A stretch of DNA of 33,063 nt from the NCBI RefSeq assembly GCF_001645385.1, contig NZ_LVHI01000023.1, positions 300,948 through 334,010 of the forward strand, written 5' to 3'. The notes below the pieces were generated by a model, which was not told where the DNA came from, did no database searches, and saw nothing but the letters and a program-made list of their open reading frames with translations. The stretch comes from Rhodococcoides kyotonense (GTDB lineage: Bacteria; Actinomycetota; Actinomycetes; Mycobacteriales; Mycobacteriaceae). Of the stretch, positions 16,198 to 24,561 are shown in pieces (the stretch's first letter is position 1; the number at the start of each line of letters is the position of its first letter). A program made the translations under genes and the position numbers.

Positions 16198-17025
16198 TCA
16201 GAACTCCTCGTACGTGTCGGGGTCCTGATCCCAGATCCGGCCGCGTTCGAGCGAGGAGATGGCCGAGACCTCGGCGTCGGTCAGTTCGAATCCGAAGATG
16301 TCGAGGTTCTGACGCTGACGATCCGGGTTCGACGACTTGGGCAGCGGTACTGCACCGAGCTGATGATGCCAGCGCAGCACCACCTGTCCGGCCGAGACAT
16401 CGTGCGCTGCAGCAGCATCCGCGATGGGTGCCAGTTTCAGCAGCTCCGATCCACGACCGAGCGGACTCCAACTCTCGGTGACGATGCCGTGCTCGGCGTG
16501 GTAAGCCCGCAAGTCGGCCTGCGGGAAGTACGGATGCAGTTCGACCTGGTTGACGACGGGCAGCACTCCGGTCTCCTGCGCGATCCGGTCCAGGTGGGCC
16601 TCGGTGAAGTTGGAGACGCCGATCGACTTGACCAGTCCGTCCTTCTGCATGTCGATCATGGACCGCCACGTGTCGACGTACTTGTCGACCTTCGGCAGCG
16701 GCCAGTGGATCAGCAGAAGATCGATCTGTTCGAGCCCCAGGTTGGCCAGAGAGAGTCTCACCGACTCCTTCGCCTCGTCGTATCCGTGGTGCCGGCCTGG
16801 GATCTTCGTCGTCACGAGGATGTCGTCGCGTGAGACGCTCGACGCGCGCACGGCATCACCGACACCACCCTCGGTCTCGTACCTGAGCGCCGTGTCGATC
16901 AGACGGTAACCGGCGTCCAACGCGGACCCGACGGTAGCCGTCATGTCCTCCCCGTGGGCCTTGACGGTGCCGAGACCTACTGCAGGGAGGGGTGTTCCGT
17001 CGGCGAGGGTGAATGTCGGTGTCAT
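16198..17025 (-). CDS. Aldo-keto reductase (2,5-diketo-gluconate reductase-like)
   Basis: NADPH-dependent carbonyl reductase, (beta/alpha)8 fold, 275 residues. The catalytic tetrad is visible: D44 and Y49 (RLIDTALRY), K74 (TTKIPG) and H107 (LLIHWP). The phosphate-binding C-terminal PKSSNPDRQRQN follows. It begins MTPTFTLADGTPLPAVGLGT, and the ATG at 17025 has AGAGG upstream. It lies 14 bp after the IolG-like gene and just before the MFS gene on the same strand. It may reduce keto-sugars or inosose-type intermediates; this is inference from the neighbours. Confidence 0.92.
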   Translation of the reverse strand: MTPTFTLADGTPLPAVGLGTVKAHGEDMTATVGSALDAGYRLIDTALRYETEGGVGDAVRASSVSRDDILVTTKIPGRHHGYDEAKESVRLSLANLGLEQIDLLLIHWPLPKVDKYVDTWRSMIDMQKDGLVKSIGVSNFTEAHLDRIAQETGVLPVVNQVELHPYFPQADLRAYHAEHGIVTESWSPLGRGSELLKLAPIADAAAAHDVSAGQVVLRWHHQLGAVPLPKSSNPDRQRQNLDIFGFELTDAEVSAISSLERGRIWDQDPDTYEEF

Positions 17026-17039
17026 GAGACCTCTTTCGA

Positions 17040-18017
17040 TCAGTAGTCGACGGTGACCGTACGGCCACCCGAGTTCATCGATACCACCAACGCGTCGGCG
17101 ACCACACCTGCCCGAAGGCCGTCCTCGGCGGTGGCCAGCGTCGACGGGCGACCCTCGGAGATCGCGTCGACCCATTCCTGCAGTTCGTAGCGGTACGCCT
17201 CGGCGTAGCGCGGAACCCAATCGAGCGGGTACTCGATGGACCGCTTCAATTCGCTGTCGACGATGACGTGCGCCGGAATCGCGAACTGCGCGATGCCTTC
17301 TTCGCCGACGATCTCGCAGCGCGTGTCGTAGCCGTAGCGTGCGTTCACGAACAGTTCGAGCGTCATCAGGACGTTGGACTCGGTGCGCAGCAACATGATC
17401 TGCGGGTCCTGACGAACCCCCGAGTGCCTCGACGTACGGCCCGCGTGCCAGCTCACCTCGGTGATCGGCGATCCGAGCAGCCACGGCATGCAGTCGAGTT
17501 CGTGGATCGCGGAGTTGGTGATCGTCGCGGCCGAATCACCGGGCCCGGCAACGACGTTGCGGCTGATGCAGTGCGCGACGAGCGTCTCGCCGATGCGCTC
17601 GGGCGTCGACGCGCGCTTGAGTTCGTTGTACGCGGGGTCGAAGCGGCGCATGAAGCCCACCGAGATGAGGTTCCGATCGCCCTGTGCGGCGATGATCTCG
17701 CGGCACTCCGGCGCGGTGGGGGCCAGCGGCTTCTCGCACAGCACAGGCTTGTTCGCGGCGAGGGCAGCGTGGACGAGCTCGGCGTGCGTGGAGTCGTGCG
17801 ATGCGACGACGATCGCGTCCACGGCATCGCTGGAAATGAGCTCGAAGCCGTCGGATGCAACGGTCGCGTCGCGCATCTCCGCCGCGACGGCCTTGGCGCG
17901 GTCCGCGTCGAAATCGGCGACGACCGTCACCTCCGCACCCGAGATCTGGCCGTTGATCTTGCGAGCATGGTCGGCACCCATAACGCCGACACCGACGATT
18001 CCAACGCGTACAGTCAT
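17040..18017 (-). CDS. Inositol 2-dehydrogenase-like Gfo/Idh/MocA oxidoreductase
   Basis: 325 residues. An N-terminal Rossmann domain (GIVGVGVMGADHA, residues 7-18) is followed by the EKP motif with K96, and the C-terminal domain has H172. The overall sequence (CEKPLAPT, GFMRRFDPAY, SGVRQDPQIML-like region) resembles actinobacterial IolG, which oxidises myo-inositol to 2-keto-myo-inositol with NAD+. An oddity is that the residue four before the catalytic His is Asn (N168 in TNSAIHE) where IolG proteins have Asp. First gene of the operon with an aldo-keto reductase and MFS transporter; divergent from another Gfo/Idh gene with an IolR-like site between them. Confidence 0.85.
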   Translation of the reverse strand: MTVRVGIVGVGVMGADHARKINGQISGAEVTVVADFDADRAKAVAAEMRDATVASDGFELISSDAVDAIVVASHDSTHAELVHAALAANKPVLCEKPLAPTAPECREIIAAQGDRNLISVGFMRRFDPAYNELKRASTPERIGETLVAHCISRNVVAGPGDSAATITNSAIHELDCMPWLLGSPITEVSWHAGRTSRHSGVRQDPQIMLLRTESNVLMTLELFVNARYGYDTRCEIVGEEGIAQFAIPAHVIVDSELKRSIEYPLDWVPRYAEAYRYELQEWVDAISEGRPSTLATAEDGLRAGVVADALVVSMNSGGRTVTVDY

Positions 18018-18038
18018 GCCCTGAGTATGACATCCGAA

Positions 18039-18048
18039 TGTCCTAACA
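18039..18048. promoter_or_regulatory. IolR-consensus site between divergent dehydrogenase genes
   Basis: TGTCCTAACA matches KGWCHTRACA, the C. glutamicum IolR motif as I recall it, at all 10 positions. It lies in the 62-bp gap between starts at 18017 (minus) and 18080 (plus). It is embedded in GAATGTCCTAACAAAG, which closely resembles GAATGTCAGGACAAAG before iolC. An overlapping palindrome GACAT-CCGA-ATGTC precedes it. Confidence 0.55.
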
Positions 18049-18079
18049 AAGAAGCTTTTCTCGAGAACAGGCACTGCAG

Positions 18080-19105
18080 ATGACGATTCCACGGTCACGC
18101 GTCCCCGATCCGATGGACGCACCCTCCCTCCGCTGGGGAATCCTCGGTCCAGGATGGATCGCTCACCGGTTCGTCGAATCGCTGAAGAAGTACTCGACGC
18201 AGCAGGTGGTCGCCGTAGCCTCCCGCAATCAGGGACGGGCGGACGAGTTCGCCGCGCAGCACTCTCTTCCCCGCGCGCACGGCAGCTACGACGCGTTGCT
18301 AACCGATCCCGAGGTCGACATCGTCTACGTCGCAACTCCGCACACCGAACATCACGCGTGCGCGCTCGCTGCCATCGCCGCAGGTAAGCACGTCCTCGTC
18401 GAGAAGCCACTGGCGGTCGACGCCGCCCGCGCAGCCGAGATCGGCGCCGCAGCCGCCGACGCAGGCGTGTTCGCGGGCGAAGCGATGTGGACCAAGTTCC
18501 TCCCCAAGTTCGACGTGATCGCACAGATCCTCGAGAGCGGCGTGCTCGGCCCGGTTCGCACGGTCCTCGTCGACCACGGTGAGCACTTCACGACGGACCA
18601 CCGCATCTACGACCCCTCGCTCGCCGGCGGACCACTGCTCGACCTGGGCACGTACGACGCGTCGTTCATTCACTTCGTTCTCGGCGCGCCCACGTCGGTC
18701 ACCGCCGTCGGGCAGCCCGCCAACGACGAACTGAACGGTCAGGTGTCCGCGATTCTGACCGACGGCGACGGCAACCACGCCGTCATGAACACGACGATTC
18801 TGAGCGACACCCCGACCGTCGCCGTGATCTGTGGTCGCGACGCGACGCTGACCGTCCACGGCCCGTTCTTCATGCCCGGTTCGTTCACCCTCGCGATCCG
18901 CGGTGGCGAGACGATCGTCTACCGCGAGGACAAGGGCCTACAGGTCGACGGTCTGCACTTCGCTGCCGTCGACGCCGCCCGTGCGATCTCCGAGGGTCGG
19001 CTCGAGTCGAAGGTCCACACGATCTCCGACGCCGTCGAGACGCTGGCGATCGTCGACAGCATCCGCGAGCAGCTCGGCATCACAGGCGGGCCGTTCCAGC
19101 GCTAG
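18080..19105 (+). CDS. Gfo/Idh/MocA-family oxidoreductase (dihydrodiol dehydrogenase-like)
   Basis: 341 residues from ATG 18080. Rossmann motif GILGPGWIA at about 20-27, EKP motif K109, and a D188/Y192 pair in LLDLGTYDASF instead of the Asp/His of IolG. That form is common in trans-dihydrodiol and glucose-fructose oxidoreductase-like members. NAD(P)-dependent sugar or polyol oxidation is likely, substrate unknown. ATG 18113 (MDAPSLRWGILG) is an alternative start nearer the conserved region; neither has a strong ribosome site. Divergent from the IolG-like gene with an IolR-type site between; convergent with a LacI regulator beyond a hairpin. Confidence 0.85.
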   Translation: MTIPRSRVPDPMDAPSLRWGILGPGWIAHRFVESLKKYSTQQVVAVASRNQGRADEFAAQHSLPRAHGSYDALLTDPEVDIVYVATPHTEHHACALAAIAAGKHVLVEKPLAVDAARAAEIGAAAADAGVFAGEAMWTKFLPKFDVIAQILESGVLGPVRTVLVDHGEHFTTDHRIYDPSLAGGPLLDLGTYDASFIHFVLGAPTSVTAVGQPANDELNGQVSAILTDGDGNHAVMNTTILSDTPTVAVICGRDATLTVHGPFFMPGSFTLAIRGGETIVYREDKGLQVDGLHFAAVDAARAISEGRLESKVHTISDAVETLAIVDSIREQLGITGGPFQR

Positions 19106-19115
19106 CGCGCACCTG

Positions 19116-19161
19116 CACGTGCGCGGAAATACATGGCCCTCTGTGCATTTCCGTGCACGTG
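19116..19161. terminator. Hairpin terminator between convergent genes
   Basis: CACGTGCGCGGAAAT (19116-19130) pairs with ATTTCCGTGCACGTG (19147-19161) with one mismatch around a 16-base loop. It lies 11 bp after the stop of the oxidoreductase and 6 bp from the end of the lacI-type gene. Confidence 0.75.
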
Positions 19162-19166
19162 GTTGT

Positions 19167-20201
19167 TCACGCCGGCGTATTGAACCTGGTCACGACATGG
19201 ATCTGCGACCGCTCGTCGACCATGCCGTCGAGCCCGCCGCCCGCCTGCATCAACAGCCGACACGCCCGCCGCGCATCGGCCCTGAGGTCGTGGTGGAGTA
19301 CGGCCGACAACGCACCCGACCGCAACAGCGGCCGATTGTCGCTGTCGAGGTCGTGCGCGACGAACACCCGGCAGCGACGACCCGCACGTTCGAAAGCGCG
19401 CACGGCACCGGTGTTCCCGCCGCCGATCGAGTAGACCGCCTCGATGTCCGGATGCGCCGACAACGCAGCGCCGACGAGCTTCTCGACGGTCTCGTCGAGC
19501 CCCTCGCTGTCGGTGATCTCGACGACGCGACGCCGATTGGGGTCGCCCTGTTCGCCTCCGAGCGAGCGCAACGTGCTGCGGAACCCTATCTCGCGCTCCC
19601 CCTCGTTGCGAAAGATGTTGCTGGTCAAGATGATCAACACCGACGCGTCGGAGTCCCCGAGCCAACTGTCCACGAGATATGCTGCCGTCGCCCCGGCTGC
19701 ACGGTTGTCGATTCCGACGTAGTCGAGACGCTTGCTCGCCGGCACGTCCGTCACGTAGGTGACCACCGGAATGCCGAGGTCGACGAGACGGTCGATCGCC
19801 GCGACGACGTCCGGATCGTCGGGCGCTTTGACGATGACACCGTGTGATCCCCTGGCCGTGAACTTTCCCAGCGTGTCGACCATCGCCGCCACCGACTCGG
19901 TCTCCCTGAAGTGAAACCTGCATCGCACGGCCGCGGGCGCGAGCATCGGGAGTTCCGCCTCGAGCGCCGCACGGAACTCGGCCGAGAATCGCGCCGGGGT
20001 CTGCATGACGACGTCGAACAGGAATTTTCGGCCGTTCAGTCGCAGTTGCGAACGCTGCTTGTCCAGATCCGAAATCGCTTGCTGCACTTCGGCTCTCGTG
20101 TTCGCGCGCACGCCGGGACGGTCGTGGAGTACACGGTCGACGGTCGCCTCGCTCAGACCGGACTGCTGCGCGATCTCGCGAACCTTGTACCGATGCGCCA
20201 C
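19167..20201 (-). CDS. LacI-family transcriptional regulator
   Basis: 344 residues. The N-terminal helix-turn-helix (about 5-26, KVREIAQQSGLSEATVDRVL) with hinge region follows LacI form, and residues 60-340 form a periplasmic-binding-protein-like sensor domain with sugar-binding style segments (GIDNRAAGATAAYLV, IEAVYSIGGGNTGAV). GTG start at 20201 has a strong AGGAGG ribosome site. Divergent from the iolG-iolE-like operon, so it likely controls it; a TGCCG-N10-CGGCA inverted repeat lies between. The effector is probably an inositol or keto-inositol, by context only. Confidence 0.9.
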   Translation of the reverse strand: MAHRYKVREIAQQSGLSEATVDRVLHDRPGVRANTRAEVQQAISDLDKQRSQLRLNGRKFLFDVVMQTPARFSAEFRAALEAELPMLAPAAVRCRFHFRETESVAAMVDTLGKFTARGSHGVIVKAPDDPDVVAAIDRLVDLGIPVVTYVTDVPASKRLDYVGIDNRAAGATAAYLVDSWLGDSDASVLIILTSNIFRNEGEREIGFRSTLRSLGGEQGDPNRRRVVEITDSEGLDETVEKLVGAALSAHPDIEAVYSIGGGNTGAVRAFERAGRRCRVFVAHDLDSDNRPLLRSGALSAVLHHDLRADARRACRLLMQAGGGLDGMVDERSQIHVVTRFNTPA

Positions 20202-20233
20202 GGGCGCCCTCCTGAGGCGTTTTTGATGGTGTC

Positions 20234-20253
20234 TGCCGGTTGATAGTACGGCA
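20234..20253. promoter_or_regulatory. Possible LacI-type operator
   Basis: TGCCG-N10-CGGCA inverted repeat in the 110-bp gap between divergent lacI and iolG-like genes. The arms are short and the match is imperfect beyond them, so this is tentative. Confidence 0.25.
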
Positions 20254-20311
20254 GGACGCCGTCAGACTCGGTGTACCCGAATTTCTTCTTTCCCTTGTGA
20301 GGACCACACTG

Positions 20312-21319
20312 ATGGGCGTTACCATCGGCGTCGTCGGCCTCGGCCGCATCGGCGCATTCCATACCGAAACACTGAGCACGTTGGCAGGTGTCGACGGCCT
20401 CGTCGTCACCGACGAGCGACCCGCCGTCACCGAATCCGTCGCCGCGAAGTTCGACGCCAAGGCCGTCGACAGCGCGGACGCGCTTCTGAAATCCGGCGTC
20501 GACGGTGTCGTCGTCGCAGCCGCGACGCCCGCACACGCGTCGCTGGTGCTCGCCTGCGTCGACGCGGGAATCCCCGTCTTCTGCGAGAAGCCGCTCGCGG
20601 CGACACCCGGCGAGAGCCTCGCCGTCGTCCAGGCCATCGAGTCGAGCGACGTCCAGGTCCAGATCGGATACAACCGCCGATTCGCACCCGCATTCGCCGC
20701 GGCGAAGACCGCCGTCGACGCCGGTGAACTCGGCTGGTTGCACACCGTGCGTTCGACGACGCTCGACCCTGCTCCCCCGCCGCTCGACTACGTCGCCGTG
20801 TCCGGTGGGATCTTCCGCGACTGCAGCGTCCACGACTTCGACATCGTGCGGTGGATCGTCGGTCACGAGGTCGCCGAGGTCTACGCGGCAGGCTCCAACC
20901 AGGGCGATCCGGCGTTCACCGAGTACGGCGACGTCGACACCGCCACGGCGACGCTCACGTTCGAGAACGGCACCATCGGCGTCGTGTCGAACACGCGCTA
21001 CAACGCACGCGGTTACGACTGCCGCCTCGAGGTCCACGGCTCGGCCGACGCCGTCGTCGCGGGCTGGGATGAGCAGGTCCCCGTACGCAATCTCGAAGCG
21101 GCAGCGACGTTCCCGAACGGTACGCCGCACAGCTTCTTCATGGACCGCTTCACGTCGGCGTACCAGGTCGAACTCGGCGCGTTCGTCGACATGGCGGCCG
21201 GCCGCATCGAATCTCCCTGCACCGCAAGCGATGCGCTCGAAGTGGCCTACATCGCCGAGGCCGCGACCCTGTCCCTGCAACAGCACCGCCCGGTGCGAAT
21301 CGACGAGGTACGACTGTGA
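20312..21319 (+). CDS. iolG: myo-Inositol 2-dehydrogenase
   Basis: 335 residues, NAD-dependent, first step of inositol catabolism. Rossmann motif GVVGLGRIGAFH (6-17), catalytic K93 (CEKPLA), D170 and H174 in GGIFRDCSVHDFDIVRW, corresponding to Lys97, Asp172 and His176 of B. subtilis IolG. This is the best IolG candidate among the five Gfo/Idh genes. ATG 20312 has GAGGA upstream. It overlaps the iolE-like gene by GTGA, which in turn overlaps a further dehydrogenase, giving a three-gene operon. It is divergent from a LacI regulator. Confidence 0.85.
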   Translation: MGVTIGVVGLGRIGAFHTETLSTLAGVDGLVVTDERPAVTESVAAKFDAKAVDSADALLKSGVDGVVVAAATPAHASLVLACVDAGIPVFCEKPLAATPGESLAVVQAIESSDVQVQIGYNRRFAPAFAAAKTAVDAGELGWLHTVRSTTLDPAPPPLDYVAVSGGIFRDCSVHDFDIVRWIVGHEVAEVYAAGSNQGDPAFTEYGDVDTATATLTFENGTIGVVSNTRYNARGYDCRLEVHGSADAVVAGWDEQVPVRNLEAAATFPNGTPHSFFMDRFTSAYQVELGAFVDMAAGRIESPCTASDALEVAYIAEAATLSLQQHRPVRIDEVRL

Positions 21320-22215
21320 CCACTTCCGCTGACATCCGCATTGCAGGCGCACCCATTTCCTGGGGTGTCTGCGAGGTCCCCGGCTGGGGTTACCAGATCG
21401 ACTCCGACCGCGTCCTGACGGAGATGCGCGACGCCGGGCTCACCGCCACCGAGGTCGGCCCCGAGGGCTTTCTGCCCGCCGATCCGAACGAGCTCGCCGC
21501 CACGCTGGACAAGTACAGCCTGAAGTCCGTCGGCGGATTCGCACCGGTGCTGCTGCACCACGCGCATCACGATCCCGTTCCCGGCATCGCACCGCTTCTC
21601 GACGCGTTCATCGCCTCCCGGGCCGAGGTCCTCGTCCTCGCCGCGGCGACCGGCGCAGACGGCTACGACTCGCGTCCCGAACTCGACGACGCACAATGGG
21701 ACACGTTGCTGCGCAACCTCGATCGTCTGCAGGAAGCTGCGGCCGAACGCGGCATCCGCGCCGTGCTGCACCCGCACGTCGGCACGATGATCGAGAAGCG
21801 CGACGAGGTGTACCGCGTCCTGAACGGCTCGACCATCCCGCTGTGCCTCGACACAGGACACCTCCTCATCGGCGGCACCGATCCGCTGGACCTGGTGGAG
21901 GCACACGCGTCGCGCATCACGCACGCGCACCTGAAGGATGTCGACGCCGCCCTCGCCGCGCGCGTACAAGCCGGCGAACTCACCTACACCGAGGCCGTCG
22001 CGCAGGGCATGTACACCCCGCTCGGGACCGGCGACGTGAACATCGCGCGCGTGGTGAACGAGCTGCTCGACGCGGGCTTCGACGGTTGGTTCGTGCTCGA
22101 GCAGGACACCATCCTCGCCGAGGAGCCCGCAGGCGCCGGACCTGTGTCCGACGTCATTTCCAGCGTCTCCTACCTCAGAAGCGTCGTGGAAGCCCGGGTA
22201 GCCTCGTCGGCGTGA
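21316..22215 (+). CDS. iolE: IolE-like inosose dehydratase (TIM-barrel isomerase/dehydratase family)
   Basis: 299 residues of the sugar phosphate isomerase/epimerase (AP endonuclease 2-type) TIM barrel. It opens with IAGAPISWGVCEVPGWGYQ, a form seen in inosose dehydratase-like proteins. Likely metal ligands occur in VLHPHVGT, CLDTGHLLIGG, HAHLKDVD and FVLEQDT. Predicted reaction: 2-keto-myo-inositol to 3D-(3,5/4)-trihydroxycyclohexane-1,2-dione. The main iol operon in this window has no other IolE candidate (the protein at 31422 is IolH-like), so this gene probably supplies that step. GTG start overlaps the iolG stop, and its own stop overlaps the next GTG. Confidence 0.7.
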   Translation: MTTSADIRIAGAPISWGVCEVPGWGYQIDSDRVLTEMRDAGLTATEVGPEGFLPADPNELAATLDKYSLKSVGGFAPVLLHHAHHDPVPGIAPLLDAFIASRAEVLVLAAATGADGYDSRPELDDAQWDTLLRNLDRLQEAAAERGIRAVLHPHVGTMIEKRDEVYRVLNGSTIPLCLDTGHLLIGGTDPLDLVEAHASRITHAHLKDVDAALAARVQAGELTYTEAVAQGMYTPLGTGDVNIARVVNELLDAGFDGWFVLEQDTILAEEPAGAGPVSDVISSVSYLRSVVEARVASSA

Positions 22216-23192
22216 ATCAACTAAGGATCGGCGTCCTCGGCGCGTCTCGCATAGCCGAAGAAGCGATCGTCGAACCGGCGAACACTCTCGGACACCGTCT
22301 TGTCGCGTGCGCTGCACGCGACAGGACGCGTGCCGAGGTGTTCGCCGAGAAGTACGGTGTGAAGCGGGTTCTCGACTCCTACCAGGCCGTCATCGACGAT
22401 CCCGAAGTGGACGTGGTCTACAACCCGCTCGCGAACTCCCTCCACGCGCCGTGGAACCTCGCGGCGGTCGAGGCGGGCAAACATGTGCTGACGGAGAAGC
22501 CCTTCGCGCGCGATCGCGCGGAGGCGTTCGCCGTCGCGGAAGCCGCCCGAGAAGCGAATGTCGTTGTGATGGAAGGCTTTCACTACCTGTTCCATCCGGT
22601 GACGCAGCGACTGCTGCAGGTGGTCGAGGACGGCACACTGGGCGACCTCCGCCATATCGACGTCGTCATGCGCATGCCCGCACCGGAGCCGGGCGACCTA
22701 CGATGGTCGCTCGACCTCGCAGGCGGCGTGATGATGGATCTGGGGTGCTACGCCCTGCATGCGCTGCGGGCCTTCGGCCGATTCGCGGGCGGCGCACCGA
22801 CCATCGGCGCAGCCAAGGCCGTCGAACGATTCCCGGGCGTCGACGAATCGATCGATGTCGAACTCGAATTCCCCAGCGGCGCAACAGCTGTGTCCCGCAA
22901 CTCGATGATCGACGAGGACCACCTGTTCACGCTCCGTGTCATCGGGTCGAAAGGCGAGGCGTTCGCGCACGATTACATCAAGCCCAACAAGGACGACCGG
23001 GTCACCGTCACGGTCGGATCCGACACCCGCGTCGAGCATCTCGGCACGCGGTCGTCGTACACGTATCAGTTGGAGGCGTTCGCGGATCACCTGCAGAACG
23101 GGACACCCCTGCCGATCGGGCTCGACGACGCCGTCGACAACATGGCGATGATCGACGACGCGTACCGCGCCGCCGGAATGTCGCCCCGCTGA
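22212..23192 (+). CDS. Gfo/Idh/MocA-family oxidoreductase
   Basis: 326 residues. Rossmann motif GVLGASRIAEEAI (7-19), EKP motif with K96, and D176/Y180 in GGVMMDLGCYALHALRAFG, so it belongs to the Asp/Tyr type like the protein at 18080, not to IolG proper. It is the third gene of the iolG-iolE-like operon, joined by a GTGA overlap. It may oxidise another inositol isomer or a keto-sugar product; the substrate is not evident. A strong hairpin follows 8 bp after its stop. Confidence 0.85.
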   Translation: MNQLRIGVLGASRIAEEAIVEPANTLGHRLVACAARDRTRAEVFAEKYGVKRVLDSYQAVIDDPEVDVVYNPLANSLHAPWNLAAVEAGKHVLTEKPFARDRAEAFAVAEAAREANVVVMEGFHYLFHPVTQRLLQVVEDGTLGDLRHIDVVMRMPAPEPGDLRWSLDLAGGVMMDLGCYALHALRAFGRFAGGAPTIGAAKAVERFPGVDESIDVELEFPSGATAVSRNSMIDEDHLFTLRVIGSKGEAFAHDYIKPNKDDRVTVTVGSDTRVEHLGTRSSYTYQLEAFADHLQNGTPLPIGLDDAVDNMAMIDDAYRAAGMSPR

Positions 23193-23200
23193 GGTTCGGC

Positions 23201-23228
23201 TCCCCCGTGCGCATGTGCGTACGGGGGA
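23201..23228. terminator. Hairpin terminator between convergent genes
   Basis: TCCCCCGTGCGCA pairs with TGCGTACGGGGGA around a TG centre with one mismatch, lying between the plus gene ending at 23192 and the minus gene ending at 23244. Confidence 0.75.
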
Positions 23229-23243
23229 TCTCGGGTCGCCCGC

Positions 23244-24407
23244 TCAGGCGCCCGGCTTCACCCAGCTCCCCGACTCGACCGAGCGCGTCATCGCGTCGAG
23301 CACCTGCGCGCTGCGCACCGCATCCCAGATCGTCGCGCCGACCGGCTTGCCGTCGGCGATGGACTGCAGGAATCGCTTGGCTTCGACGACCTTCAGATCG
23401 TCGTAGCCCATGGACGACGCGGATCCCGGCTGGAACGCGCCGTATTCACCCTGCTTCGGGCCGACGAAGATCGTCGACACCGGCTGATCCTGGTACCGGT
23501 CACCCACGCAGAGGCCCAGTTCGCCGAGGCGTCGGAAGTCCCAGAAGACAGCACCCTTGGTGCCGTGGATCTCGAAGCCGTACGCGTTCTGCTCCCCTAC
23601 CGACACGCGGCTCGCCTCGAGCGTCGCGCGCGCACCCGATGCCAGACGCACCTGGCTGCTGACGTAGTCCTCGTTCTCCACCGGTCCGAGCTCGCCACCG
23701 GTCGCGAGGGCATGACCGCTGGTCGCGCCCGTCGGCTTCGCACGCTGCGGCACGAAGATCGCGGTGTCGGCGACGAGAGAGTCGATGTCTCCCAACAGGT
23801 ACCAGAGCAGGTCGGCGCCGTGCGACGCGAGATCGCCCAGCACACCGTTGCCGCCGCGTGCCCGCTCGAAGCGCCAGCTGAGCGCGCCGTCCGGGTGCGC
23901 CGCGTAGTCGCTGAAGAAGCGGAAGCGAGCGTGGGTGACGGTACCGATCTCGCCGGCCTCGATCAGTGCCTTCGCCTCTTCGACGGCCGGGGCGTTGCGG
24001 TAGTTGAAGCCGACTGCGGTCTGCACACCTGCCTTGTCCGCGGCGACGGCGACAGCGCGGGCGTCGTCCTCGGACAGGCCGACCGGCTTCTCGATCCAGA
24101 TGTGCTTGCCTGCCTCGACCATCGCGGTACCGATGGTGCGGTGCAGGAAGTTCGGGGCGGTGATCGACACTGCGCCGATGGACGAGTCCTTCTCGATGTC
24201 GTGCCAATCGGTGGTCGACGTCTCGAAGCCGAACTGCGCGGCAGCGTCGTCGGCGCGGCCGGGCACCTCGTCGGCGACCGACGCGAGCACCGGAGTCAGC
24301 GCGAGTTCGGGATAGTGGTGGCGGATGCGCGCGTAGGCCTGCGTGTGCACGCGGCCCATCCAGCCGAAGCCGGCGACACCCACACGGATGTTCTGCGATG
24401 AACTCAC
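23244..24407 (-). CDS. Gfo/Idh/MocA-family oxidoreductase under LacI-type control
   Basis: 387 residues. Rossmann motif GVAGFGWMGRVHTQAY (10-25), EKP motif K107, and D192/H196 in GVLGDLASHGADLLWYLLG, so the catalytic Asp/His pair is intact. It is longer than the other four paralogues, in the size range of oxidoreductases acting on sugars or inositol isomers. GTG start at 24407 is chosen for the GAGGAG ribosome site upstream; a longer frame reaches 24470 but would cross the operator. Divergent from a LacI regulator with the palindrome TTGGACCGGTCCAA between them. Confidence 0.88.
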   Translation of the reverse strand: MSSSQNIRVGVAGFGWMGRVHTQAYARIRHHYPELALTPVLASVADEVPGRADDAAAQFGFETSTTDWHDIEKDSSIGAVSITAPNFLHRTIGTAMVEAGKHIWIEKPVGLSEDDARAVAVAADKAGVQTAVGFNYRNAPAVEEAKALIEAGEIGTVTHARFRFFSDYAAHPDGALSWRFERARGGNGVLGDLASHGADLLWYLLGDIDSLVADTAIFVPQRAKPTGATSGHALATGGELGPVENEDYVSSQVRLASGARATLEASRVSVGEQNAYGFEIHGTKGAVFWDFRRLGELGLCVGDRYQDQPVSTIFVGPKQGEYGAFQPGSASSMGYDDLKVVEAKRFLQSIADGKPVGATIWDAVRSAQVLDAMTRSVESGSWVKPGA

Positions 24408-24456
24408 TGGATCTGTCTCCTCACGAATACTGAACGTCCGGGATCCGAACACGGTT

Positions 24457-24470
24457 TTGGACCGGTCCAA
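24457..24470. promoter_or_regulatory. LacI-type operator, perfect palindrome
   Basis: TTGGACCGGTCCAA is a perfect 14-bp palindrome with a central CG, the typical form of LacI/GalR operators. It lies in the 154-bp gap between the divergent oxidoreductase (start 24407) and LacI regulator (start 24562) genes, so the regulator likely controls both. Confidence 0.65.
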
Positions 24471-24561
24471 TCTGTACTAGAGTCTGCGCCACACGACGCC
24501 GACGTGTCAACACCGACCCTGCTAGCGTCTGACGAAGACACCGCCGAGAAGGGACACGAAC

